Below, piece after piece: positions 55,889-63,897 of a stretch of DNA of 64,000 bases. The notes below the pieces were generated by a model. The model saw nothing but the letters and a program-made list of their open reading frames with translations. It was not told the DNA's origin and made no database searches. Origin of the DNA: Chromohalobacter marismortui (GTDB lineage: Bacteria > Pseudomonadota > Gammaproteobacteria > Pseudomonadales > Halomonadaceae); contig NZ_SOBR01000008.1 of NCBI RefSeq assembly GCF_004364315.1, positions 1 to 64,000 of the forward strand, read 5' to 3'. Within the stretch, counting starts at the first letter, position 1. Every line of letters starts with the position of its first letter. The position numbers and the translations under genes were made by a program.

Positions 55889-57526
55889 TCAGTCGAGTGC
55901 CGCTTGCCAGCGTTCGGCGTCGATCTCGATCAACGTCGGCGAGGTGCGCGAGACCTTGCTGAGCGCGAGATCAAGCGCGATGGGCGATTCGACCCGATGC
56001 GAGGCGAGGCCGAACCCGTCGGCCAGGCGCTGGAAATCAGGCGGCGTGGGGTCGACGCCGACGCGCGCGACGCCATGCATGTCCATGTAGCGGCGGATCT
56101 CCTCGTAGCCGCTGTTGTTCCAGAGCACCACGACGACCGGCAGGCCTTCGTCGACGGCCGTGGCCAGCTCGCTCAGGGTGAACATCGCGCCGCCGTCGCC
56201 GACCAGGGCCACGACCGGCGTGCCGGGAGCGGCGAGCTGGGCGCCCAGCGCCGCCGGCAAGCCGTATCCCAGGGTTCCGTAACCGGTCGAGGCGTTGAAG
56301 TAACGCCGCGGCGCCGCGCGCTCGACGAGGTGATTGCCGGCATAGACCGGCGCCGTGGAGTCGCCGACGAGAATGGCCTCCGGCAGTGCCTTGTCGAGGG
56401 CCGTGTAAAGCGGCACGAAAGGCGCCATGTCCGGGCGTTGCGGCAGGGCCAGCGCCTCGTGCACGGCGCGCACGCGGGCCGCTCCCTGGCGCGCGAGCGG
56501 CGCAGGGAAATGCGCCGCCAGTGCCGCCAGCGCGGCCTGGGCGTCGCTGACCAGCCCCAGGGCCGTCGCCTGGTTGCGCACCAGTTGCTCGGCCTCCAGG
56601 TCGATGCGGATGAGGCGACCGGTCAAGGTGAAGCCGTCGTCGAACACCACGTCGTAATCGGTTTCGCCGAGCTCCGTGCCCACGGCGAGGATGACGTCGG
56701 CATCGCGTGCCAGGGCGCGTACCTCGGGCCAGGTGGCGTTGGCGCCGAGGTCGAGGGGATGCCCACGTCCAAGCACACCCTTGGCATTGATCGTGGTCAC
56801 GGTCGGCGCGTCGAGATGCTCGACCAGGGTGCGTGCCGCTGCCGGCGCCTCCGCGCAACCCCCGCCCAGCAGCACCAGCGGCGCCTGCGCCTGGCGCAGC
56901 CATTCGGCCGCCAGGGCGATGCCTTCGGGGTGCGCGCCGGCACGGTACAGCCGCGCCGGCGAGGTCGTGTCGGGGAGGTCGATGGGGGCCTCGAAGAGAT
57001 CGATGGGGATCTCGATGTGAACCGGTCCGGGGCGCGCCGACTGGAACACCGCAAAGGCGCGAGCGAGCACCTCCGGCAAGGCGCTCGGGTCGAGCAGGGT
57101 GTGGCTGAAACGGCTGACGCCCGCCAGCACGTTCTGCTGGCTGGGCAGCTCGTGCAGGCGACCCTGGCCGCGTCCCAGGGTGTCGCGACGATTGACGCTG
57201 GAAATCACCAGCATGGGCACCGAGTCGGCGAGCGCCTGGCCCATGGCGGTGGCGATATTGGTCATGCCTGGACCGGTGATGATGAAACACACCCCGGGCT
57301 TGCCGCTGGCGCGGGCGTAGCCGTCCGCCATGAAGCCCGCGCCCTGCTCATGGCGCGGGGTGACATGACGCAGGCCGCCTGCCTCCAGCCCGCGATAGAG
57401 CGGCACGGTATGCACGCCGGGGATTCCGAAGACGGTGTCCACGGCGTAGCGGTCACGCAGCAGCCGGACCAGGGCCTCGGCGCAGCCGATCTGGGGAGAA
57501 GACGAGGCGAGTGTCTCGCGTGTCAT
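55889..57526 (-). CDS. aruI: ThDP-dependent 2-ketoarginine decarboxylase (AruI-like)
   Basis: 545-residue ThDP enzyme of the acetolactate-synthase-like family. An N-terminal PYR domain has catalytic Glu in TPRHEQGAGFMADGYAR and the FIITGPGMTNIATAMGQAL segment. A central domain follows, then the C-terminal PP domain with the ThDP motif starting GDGGAMFT and ending WNNSGYEE. The N-terminal wording (FGIPGVHTVPLYRGLE, GKPGVCFIITGPG) fits 5-guanidino-2-oxopentanoate decarboxylase of the Pseudomonas arginine transaminase pathway. Together with the guanidinobutyrase and ALDH in the operon this gives 2-ketoarginine to 4-aminobutyrate. The aminotransferase (AruH) is not in this window. AAGGAG precedes the start. 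Confidence 0.85.
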   Translation of the reverse strand: MTRETLASSSPQIGCAEALVRLLRDRYAVDTVFGIPGVHTVPLYRGLEAGGLRHVTPRHEQGAGFMADGYARASGKPGVCFIITGPGMTNIATAMGQALADSVPMLVISSVNRRDTLGRGQGRLHELPSQQNVLAGVSRFSHTLLDPSALPEVLARAFAVFQSARPGPVHIEIPIDLFEAPIDLPDTTSPARLYRAGAHPEGIALAAEWLRQAQAPLVLLGGGCAEAPAAARTLVEHLDAPTVTTINAKGVLGRGHPLDLGANATWPEVRALARDADVILAVGTELGETDYDVVFDDGFTLTGRLIRIDLEAEQLVRNQATALGLVSDAQAALAALAAHFPAPLARQGAARVRAVHEALALPQRPDMAPFVPLYTALDKALPEAILVGDSTAPVYAGNHLVERAAPRRYFNASTGYGTLGYGLPAALGAQLAAPGTPVVALVGDGGAMFTLSELATAVDEGLPVVVVLWNNSGYEEIRRYMDMHGVARVGVDPTPPDFQRLADGFGLASHRVESPIALDLALSKVSRTSPTLIEIDAERWQAALD

Positions 57527-57536
57527 GGAGCGCTCC

Positions 57537-58928
57537 TTAGGCGACCAGCCAGTGGCCCATCACGACGATGATCGGCAGGGTGATGGCGGTGCGCAGCAGG
57601 AAGATGACCACCAGCTCCCAGAGCTTGAGCGGGATCTTGGACTTGAGCAGCAAGGCGCCGATTTCCGACATGTAGATCAACTGCGTCAGCGACAGGCAGG
57701 CGATCACGAAGCGGGTCAGTTCGCTCTCGATGTCGCTGGCCAGCACGGCGGGCAGGAACATGTCGGCGAAACCCACCAGGGTCGCCGGGGCGGCCGCAGC
57801 GGCTTCCGGGACATGCATCCACTCGAGCACCGGCACCATGGGGTAGGACAGCCAGGTGAACAGCGGCGTGAACTCGGCCAGGATCAACGCTACGGTGCCG
57901 ATGGCGATGACCAGCGGCAGCAACCCGAAGAAGATGTCGGCCACGTTAATCAGCGCATGACGCAATAACTGACGCGGTCCCGGCGCCTTGCTGGCGCGCG
58001 CCACAGCCATGCCCAGACTATAGCGAAACAGGCCTTGAGTGCCGCTGCGTTCCTCGGCGAGGCGGCACCCCACCGGTTCGTAGTAAGTATTCGGCTTGCG
58101 CGAGAGTGGCGGCAGGCGCGGCACGATCACGGCGGCGATCAAGCCGGCCACGACCACGGTGAGATAGAAAGGCACGAACAGGTGGTTGATGCCGATGAAG
58201 CTGGTCACCAGCAGGGCAAAGGCGATCGAGACAATCGAAAAGTTCGTGGCAATGGCCGAGGCCTCACGTCGATTGTAGTAGCCCTGCTCATATTGCTGCG
58301 TGGTGATCAGTACCCCCACGGTACCCGATCCCATCCACGATGCGGTGGCGTCGATGGCGCTACGTCCCGGCAGACCGAAGATCTTGCGGAAGGGCGTGCG
58401 GACCAGGCTGCCGATGAATTCCATGAAACCGAAGTCGACCAGGAACGGCAGCAGGATGGCGGCGAAGAAGAAGAATGTCAGCAGTACCGGCGCGAGATCG
58501 TTGAGCATGACGCCGCCGGTGAAGGAAGCGGTCACGAATCCGGGGCCGACCTGAAAATAGGTCATCAGCGCGAACAGCGCCCCCAGCATGCGCATCACGG
58601 CCCATAAAGGCGCCACGTCGAACAGTTCACCCAAGGCATTATCACGGGCCCAAGAGGGGTGGGTGGACTTGACGACCAGGGTCAGCAATGCCGAAGCGCA
58701 TAGTACGGCGACGGCGATGGCGGGCAGGGCGTCGCCGAGCAACGCCTTGAGGCCGTCGGCGAGCAGTCCCATGCCGATATTGATGGTGTCTCCCGTCGAG
58801 AAAGGCACCAGAAACATGCCGATGCCGATCAGCGAGGGAATCAGGAATTTCAGCAGCCCGCGCGGGGTCAGCCGCGTGTTATCGGGGTTGCCGCCGCCAG
58901 TGGCGGTGGAATCGAGGGATGCGGACAT
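57537..58928 (-). CDS. YjiH family membrane protein (nucleoside-recognition fold)
   Basis: 463-residue polytopic membrane protein of the YjiH group, with two Gate (nucleoside-recognition) segments. Typical are FLIPSLIGIGMFLVPFST, TASWMGSGTVGVLITTQQYEQGYY and FADMFLPAVLASDI. It has about ten helices. Function is unproven; some relatives behave as transporters. In this operon it may import or export a guanidino compound. It follows the ureohydrolase gene by 50 bases. Confidence 0.82.
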   Translation of the reverse strand: MSASLDSTATGGGNPDNTRLTPRGLLKFLIPSLIGIGMFLVPFSTGDTINIGMGLLADGLKALLGDALPAIAVAVLCASALLTLVVKSTHPSWARDNALGELFDVAPLWAVMRMLGALFALMTYFQVGPGFVTASFTGGVMLNDLAPVLLTFFFFAAILLPFLVDFGFMEFIGSLVRTPFRKIFGLPGRSAIDATASWMGSGTVGVLITTQQYEQGYYNRREASAIATNFSIVSIAFALLVTSFIGINHLFVPFYLTVVVAGLIAAVIVPRLPPLSRKPNTYYEPVGCRLAEERSGTQGLFRYSLGMAVARASKAPGPRQLLRHALINVADIFFGLLPLVIAIGTVALILAEFTPLFTWLSYPMVPVLEWMHVPEAAAAAPATLVGFADMFLPAVLASDIESELTRFVIACLSLTQLIYMSEIGALLLKSKIPLKLWELVVIFLLRTAITLPIIVVMGHWLVA

Positions 58929-58977
58929 AGATGTCACCACTTGTTGTTGTATGGCCCCCGGCCGCGGGGGCATGGGC

Positions 58978-59940
58978 TCAGCGGCGTGTGACGCCGGGCA
59001 GCACGCAGAGCATTTCGTAGAGCAGGGTGGCGCCCATCAGCGCCGTGTTGCCGCTGGTGTCGTAGGGCGGCGCGACCTCGACCAGATCGCCGCCGACGAT
59101 ATTGAGCCCCCAGGCGCCGCGGACGATCTCGAGGCCTTGCGACATGGCCAGGCCGGCCGCTTCGGCGGTGCCGGTGCCGGGTGCCACCGAGGGGTCGAGG
59201 GCATCGATGTCGAAGGTGATGTACACGGGGCGGTCGCCCATCTGCTCACGGACGTCGGCCATCAACGGTTCCAGCGACTTGTACCAGCACTGTTCAGCGG
59301 TCACGACGCGAAAGCCTTGGTCGCGGCACCAGTCGAAATCGTCGGCGGCGTAGCCGGTGCCGCGTAGCCCGATCTGAATCACGCGCTGGCTATCCAGCAG
59401 GCCTTCTTCCTGGGCGCGGCGAATCGGACAGCCATGGGCGACTTCTTCGCCGAACATGTGTGGATTGATATCGGCGTGGGCGTCGATATGGATCAGTCCT
59501 ACCGGGCCGTGCTTCTCGGCGATCGCCTGCAGTATCGGCCAGGTCAGGGTGTGGTCGCCGCCGAGTGTCAACGGTACGGCGTCGTGGCTAAGCAGCTCAC
59601 GATAGTGCTGGCGAATGATTTCGACGCTTTTCTTCAGGTCGAACGTATTGATCGCCACATCGCCGGTATCCGCCACTTGCAAGCTGTCGAACGGCGCAGC
59701 CCGGGTGGCCATGTTGTAGGGCCGCAGCATGCGCGACTCGTCGCGGATCTGACGCGGTCCCAGGCGGGTGCCGGGCCGGTTCGAGGTGCCGATGTCCATG
59801 GGGATGCCCACGAAGGCGGCATCGAGCCCTTCGGCACTTGCCTGGGTGGGGAGGCGCATCATGGAGGCGGGGCCGCCGAAACGGGGCATCTCGTTGCCAC
59901 CTAGCGGTTGGTTGAAACGTGGGGTGTCGTGCTCGCTCAT
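58978..59940 (-). CDS. gbuA: Guanidinobutyrase/agmatinase-family ureohydrolase
   Basis: 320-residue manganese ureohydrolase. Metal motifs GGDHT, HIDAHADI and FDIDALDPSVAPGTGTAE are intact. It starts like Pseudomonas GbuA (FNQPLGGNEMPRFGGPASMMRLP), and the stretch GVGLRGTGYxxDDFD-type (IGLRGTGYAADDFDW) and SPPYDTSGN-like ending are shared. It would release urea from 4-guanidinobutyrate to give 4-aminobutyrate. Agmatine or 3-guanidinopropionate cannot be excluded. First gene of the sigma-54-driven operon. The start at 59940 follows AGGAG. Confidence 0.88.
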   Translation of the reverse strand: MSEHDTPRFNQPLGGNEMPRFGGPASMMRLPTQASAEGLDAAFVGIPMDIGTSNRPGTRLGPRQIRDESRMLRPYNMATRAAPFDSLQVADTGDVAINTFDLKKSVEIIRQHYRELLSHDAVPLTLGGDHTLTWPILQAIAEKHGPVGLIHIDAHADINPHMFGEEVAHGCPIRRAQEEGLLDSQRVIQIGLRGTGYAADDFDWCRDQGFRVVTAEQCWYKSLEPLMADVREQMGDRPVYITFDIDALDPSVAPGTGTAEAAGLAMSQGLEIVRGAWGLNIVGGDLVEVAPPYDTSGNTALMGATLLYEMLCVLPGVTRR

Positions 59941-60001
59941 GCATCTCTCCTGGCAGTCAGCGCGGTTTTTTGTGGCACTTGCCTGTACTCCATCTTGAAG
60001 T

Positions 60002-60018
60002 TGCACGAAACATGCCAA
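60002..60018 (-). promoter_or_regulatory. Sigma-54 (-24/-12) promoter of the gbuA operon
   Basis: On the minus strand this reads TTGGCATGTTTCGTGCA. Compared with consensus TTGGCACG-N4-TTGCA it keeps GG at -24 and GC at -12 at the exact 12-base spacing, with only the C-to-T and T-to-G departures. Transcription would start about 12 bases downstream, near 59990, giving a leader of roughly 50 bases before gbuA. The divergent neighbour is a sigma-54 activator, which strongly supports the call. Confidence 0.75.
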
Positions 60019-60134
60019 GTCTCTCCAACGAAAAATCAATGGGTTAGCGCAGAAGGTGATGCAAAGATGTATTGTTATCGTGCCTTGGGTGATTCAGAAT
60101 TGAATTGCGATGCAATAGTGAATCAAGGAGCGGC

Positions 60135-61562
60135 ATGCCTGACCACGATATCGAAGCCCAGACTCTAAAGGCGCTGGTGCATACCGGACACGACCATGTG
60201 TTCATCGTCGATGCCGACGGCCAGGTGCTGGATGTCAGCCCTGGCAGTGCCGCGGTGTACGGCATGAGCCGCGAGGCGCTGTGCGAGACCACGGTGTACG
60301 AGCTGGAAGCGCGCGGCGTGCTGTCGCCGTCGGTATCGCTGGAAGTGATACGCACGGGACAGCCGGCGCAGGTCATGCAACGTACCGGGACGGGGCGCCA
60401 GGTGATCGCCGAGGCGCACCCAGTCTATGCGGGGGGCCGGCTGGTGCGGGTCATCAGCCGCTCGATGGACATGACCGATCTGCGGTTGCTGCAGGACGAG
60501 TATGCGCTGCTCCAGCGGCGCTTCAACGAGCACCTCAAGCGCGGCGGCAGTCCCACGGCGGGAGAGGCGCTGGAGCTGGAGTCCCTCGAGGTGCGCAGTC
60601 AGGTCATGCACGAGGTGGCCCAACTGCTCAAGCGTGTGGCGCCGACCGACGCCACGGTACTGATGCTCGGCGAGTCGGGGGTCGGCAAGACGGCCTTCGC
60701 GCGCCAACTGCACCGCTGGAGTCGCCGTTGCGAGGGCGCTTTCGTGGACGTCAACTGCGCGGCCATTCCCGAATCGCTGTTCGAATCCGAGATGTTCGGG
60801 TATCAGCCCGGGGCCTTCAGCGGCGCCGCGCGCATGGGCAAGGCGGGGTTGCTCGAACAGGCCCACAAGGGCACGCTGTTTCTCGATGAGATCGGCGAGC
60901 TGCCCCTGGCCATGCAGAGCAAGCTGCTCAACGTCATTCAGGACGGCTATCTGACGCGGCTGGGCGATACCCGTTCGCGGCGCGTCGACTTTCGCCTGGT
61001 GGTCGCCACCAATCAGGATCTCGCACGCTGCGTGGAGGAGGGGCGTTTCCGTCTCGATCTCTACTATCGCCTGAACGTGATCCCCGTGACCCTGCCGCCG
61101 CTGCGCGAGCGCCGCGAGGATATTCCCGGCCTGGCGGAGCGCCAGCTGGCCCGGCTCAATCAGCGTTATGGCATGGACAAGGTCCTGCACCCGCGTGTCT
61201 GGCCGGAACTGATGGGCGGCGATTGGCAGGGCAACGTGCGCGAGCTGGAGAACTGGCTCGAGCGCGCCTGGCTCTCGGCCGAGGGCGGCGTGATCGGCGC
61301 CCCGGTCGACGAGAGCCATGAAGGCGATACCGGCCTGTCGGCCCCCGCAAGCACGGCGGCGACGGCTCATGGTGCGGGGAGTCCGCTGGTGGAAGGGCGC
61401 ACCCTCCGCGAGGCGCTGGCGTCCGTCGAGGCCGAGATCCTCGCCGACCTGGCCGCACGCCTGCCGAGCACCTACGCGATCGCGGAGCGCCTGGGCATCA
61501 GCCAGCCCAGCGTGGTGCGCAAGCTACGCCGGCATGGTCTGACCATCAAGCCATCATCCTAA
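60135..61562 (+). CDS. Sigma-54-dependent PAS/AAA+ transcriptional activator
   Basis: 475-residue enhancer-binding protein. A PAS domain lies at about 5-120 (HVFIVDADGQVLDVSPGSAAVYG). The AAA+ domain has Walker A GESGVGKT, the sigma-54 contact loop as GAFSGA instead of GAFTGA, and Walker B GTLFLDEIGEL. The C-terminal helix-turn-helix is AIAERLGISQPSVVRKLRRHGL, of TyrR type. AAGGAG precedes the ATG at 60135. It is divergent from the guanidino operon, whose -24/-12 promoter lies between the two genes. It probably senses an arginine-derived ligand through the PAS domain. Confidence 0.9.
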   Translation: MPDHDIEAQTLKALVHTGHDHVFIVDADGQVLDVSPGSAAVYGMSREALCETTVYELEARGVLSPSVSLEVIRTGQPAQVMQRTGTGRQVIAEAHPVYAGGRLVRVISRSMDMTDLRLLQDEYALLQRRFNEHLKRGGSPTAGEALELESLEVRSQVMHEVAQLLKRVAPTDATVLMLGESGVGKTAFARQLHRWSRRCEGAFVDVNCAAIPESLFESEMFGYQPGAFSGAARMGKAGLLEQAHKGTLFLDEIGELPLAMQSKLLNVIQDGYLTRLGDTRSRRVDFRLVVATNQDLARCVEEGRFRLDLYYRLNVIPVTLPPLRERREDIPGLAERQLARLNQRYGMDKVLHPRVWPELMGGDWQGNVRELENWLERAWLSAEGGVIGAPVDESHEGDTGLSAPASTAATAHGAGSPLVEGRTLREALASVEAEILADLAARLPSTYAIAERLGISQPSVVRKLRRHGLTIKPSS

Positions 61563-61712
61563 AATGCTCTATGCCACCGCCGGACGCAAAGCCGGCATAC
61601 AGTGGAGTGCATGCCCCGCCCCCGATCAGCTCGGCGTCTTGTGTTTTGGGACGCTCGCCTGATCGGCAATTCCTGTCCGTCTCCCGAAAGGGGCTTCGCA
61701 AGAGAGCGTGTC

Positions 61713-61741
61713 TTGACCTGCCAATTTATAATGATAAATTG
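61713..61741 (+). promoter_or_regulatory. Promoter with overlapping palindromic operator upstream of the YfcC gene
   Basis: TTGACC (61713-61718) and TAAATT (61735-61740), 16 bases apart, form a plausible sigma-70 promoter. A perfect 8-bp inverted repeat with 4-base spacer (CAATTTAT, AATG, ATAAATTG; 61722-61741) covers the spacer and -10 box. It is AT-rich in a GC-rich genome. A repressor binding here would block initiation. The start codon is 40 bases further on. Confidence 0.55.
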
Positions 61742-61781
61742 ACGATGATACTTGATCCATGACCATAACAAGGACAATGCC

Positions 61782-63173
61782 ATGAGTACTCATCAACAGG
61801 CGCCGGTACAGCGCAAAAAGAAGTGGTACCGAACGGTCCCCGACCCCATGGTGCTGATCTTCATGATCCTGCTGGCCACCTATGCGCTCACCTTCGTGGT
61901 GCCCGCCGGCGAGTATCAGCGGGTCGAGGCGGATGGCCGCACACGGGTCGTTCCTGGCTCCTTCGAATACCTCAGCGACGTAAGCCCCATCTCGCCCTTC
62001 GATATCTTTGTCGCCGTGCCACGTGGCCTCAACGAGGCGTCGCTTTATCTGTTCATCGTGTTCATCGCCGGCGGACTGTTCCACATCCTGCAGCGCACCG
62101 GAGCACTCGAGAACGCCATCGGGGTGGCGGTCAACCGGGTCGGGGTCGAACGGCGCAATCTCATCATTACCCTAGGCACTTTCATCTACGGCTTCTTTGG
62201 CGTGGCCGTGGGCTTCGAGAACAACATTGCCTTGGTGCCGATCGCGGTGCTGATCGCCGGCGCGATCGGCTGTTCCAGCCTGGTCGGTACCACCATGGCC
62301 GTGGGCGGTATCGGGATCGGTTTTGCGCTCTCGCCCATCAACCCTTATACCGTGGGCGTGGCCCAGGGCATCGCCGACTTGCCGACGTTTTCGGGTGCTT
62401 GGCTGCGTACCCTGATGGTGGTTTCGTCGCTGGCACTGCTGTCGCTCTATATCTGCAAGTGGGTGGTCAAGATGGACTTCGAGGAGCCCGATGACACCAA
62501 GATGATGAGCAAGGCACTGCACGAGTACCGAATCTCCCGGCGTGACAAGATGACCCTGGCGGTGTTTGTCTTGGGCTTGGCAGCGATGTTGGTGGGCGTT
62601 TTCACGCTCGGTTGGTACATCAACGAGATCGCCGGGATGTTCCTGCTGATTGCCATCGTGATCGGCGTCGTCAACCGGCTCTCGGCCAACGAGATCGTCA
62701 GGCAGATGATGGAGGGCGCTTCCAGGGTCACTGCCGGGGCGCTGGTGATCGGGCTGGCCGCCTCCATCCAAGTGCTGCTCGAACAGGCCCAGATCATCGA
62801 TACCATCGTGCATGCGCTCAGCGGCCTCATCCAGGGCATCCCGAGCGCGCTGGCGGCGATCATGGCGAGCGTGGTGCAGGGCGCGATCAACCTCTTCGTG
62901 CCCTCGGGCTCGGGCCAGGCGTTGGTTACCATGCCGATCCTGATCCCGGTGGCCGACCTGATCGGCATGAGCCGCCAGCTGATGATCACCGCCTTCCAGG
63001 TCGGCGATGGCCTGACCAACCTGATCGTGCCCACCTCAGGCGGCACCCTGGCCATGCTGGCGTTGGGGCGGGTCTCCTACGAGAAGTGGCTGAAGGCCAT
63101 CCTGCCCTTCATGGTACTGGTCTACATGCTCGCCTGGGTCGGTCTGACGATCGGCCACTACGTCGGTTACTGA
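61782..63173 (+). CDS. YfcC/ArcD-like amino acid carrier
   Basis: 463-residue membrane protein of the YfcC family (C4-dicarboxylate-anaerobic-carrier-like/ion-transporter superfamily). Characteristic are PDPMVLIFMILLATYALTFVVPAGEYQR at the N-terminus, LSPINPYTVGVAQGIA, and the C-terminal VPSGSGQALVTMPILIPVADL and VGDGLTNLIVPTSGGTLAMLAL loops. Relatives are annotated as basic amino-acid or short-peptide carriers. The start at 61782 has AAGGA upstream. It is the first gene of a unit with a DUF1028 protein and an amidohydrolase. Confidence 0.85.
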   Translation: MSTHQQAPVQRKKKWYRTVPDPMVLIFMILLATYALTFVVPAGEYQRVEADGRTRVVPGSFEYLSDVSPISPFDIFVAVPRGLNEASLYLFIVFIAGGLFHILQRTGALENAIGVAVNRVGVERRNLIITLGTFIYGFFGVAVGFENNIALVPIAVLIAGAIGCSSLVGTTMAVGGIGIGFALSPINPYTVGVAQGIADLPTFSGAWLRTLMVVSSLALLSLYICKWVVKMDFEEPDDTKMMSKALHEYRISRRDKMTLAVFVLGLAAMLVGVFTLGWYINEIAGMFLLIAIVIGVVNRLSANEIVRQMMEGASRVTAGALVIGLAASIQVLLEQAQIIDTIVHALSGLIQGIPSALAAIMASVVQGAINLFVPSGSGQALVTMPILIPVADLIGMSRQLMITAFQVGDGLTNLIVPTSGGTLAMLALGRVSYEKWLKAILPFMVLVYMLAWVGLTIGHYVGY

Positions 63174-63181
63174 GCCCCGCC

Positions 63182-63883
63182 ATGACCTTGTCGCTGATCC
63201 ACGTGCAACCGGCCAGCGGGACGGTCGCCGCGCTGACCGCCACCGCTGGCGTGGCGGTGGGCGGTTACGTCCATCATGCCTGGCGCGGCCTGGGCGCCTG
63301 CGCCACCCAGGGGCTGGCGACCAACCCCTGGTACCCGGAAGACGTTCGTCACGCGCTGACCCAGGGACGCACCGCCCGCCAGGCCCTTGACCAGGTAACG
63401 AGCCAGGACGACGGCGCGGCGCGACGCCAGTGCCTGGTGATGGACGCCGGCGGCCGGGCCGAAGTGCATAGCGGCGAGGCCAACCTGCCGGTGGTCGCCG
63501 CCGAGCTGCGCCCGACGGTCGCCGCGGCCGGCAACATGCTGGCCGGCGACCGGGTCGTCGCGACGCTGCTGCAGCGCTTTCTGACCCTGACCTGCGACAA
63601 CCCCCACGAAGCCTGGGCGCGCAACGCCGCGCCGCGCTACCGCGACGACTACGAATCGCGGCTTCTCGAGACCCTGATCGAGGCCCTGGACGCCGCGCTA
63701 GACGCCGGTGGCGACCGGCGCGGCACGCGCTCGGTCGCCCTGCGGATCGAATCCTTCGACGCCGCGCCCATCGACCTGCGCGTGGACTGGGACGAACGTC
63801 CCGTCGAGGCGCTTCGCTCACTCGCGGGACGCGTGCGCGCACTGGACTTCGCCGAATTCCTCGCCTCGCTGCCCCGCCGATGA
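63182..63883 (+). CDS. DUF1028 family protein
   Basis: 233-residue protein of the DUF1028 family, whose fold is thought to resemble Ntn hydrolases. The N-terminal pattern SLIHVQPASGTVAALTATAGVAVGG continues with GLGACATQGLATNPWYPEDVRHAL and RRQCLVMDAGGRAEVHSGEANL. Function is not established. It begins eight bases after the YfcC stop and is followed by the amidohydrolase. The trio looks like uptake plus hydrolysis of an amide-bonded compound. Confidence 0.85.
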   Translation: MTLSLIHVQPASGTVAALTATAGVAVGGYVHHAWRGLGACATQGLATNPWYPEDVRHALTQGRTARQALDQVTSQDDGAARRQCLVMDAGGRAEVHSGEANLPVVAAELRPTVAAAGNMLAGDRVVATLLQRFLTLTCDNPHEAWARNAAPRYRDDYESRLLETLIEALDAALDAGGDRRGTRSVALRIESFDAAPIDLRVDWDERPVEALRSLAGRVRALDFAEFLASLPRR

Positions 63884-63897
63884 TGCCAGGAGGCACC

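Noticed and set aside
55751-57571. 606-codon open frame on the plus strand opposite aruI
   Set aside because: It is an antisense shadow produced by high GC; its product is Arg/Gly/His-rich with no family motifs, while the minus-strand product is a complete ThDP enzyme.
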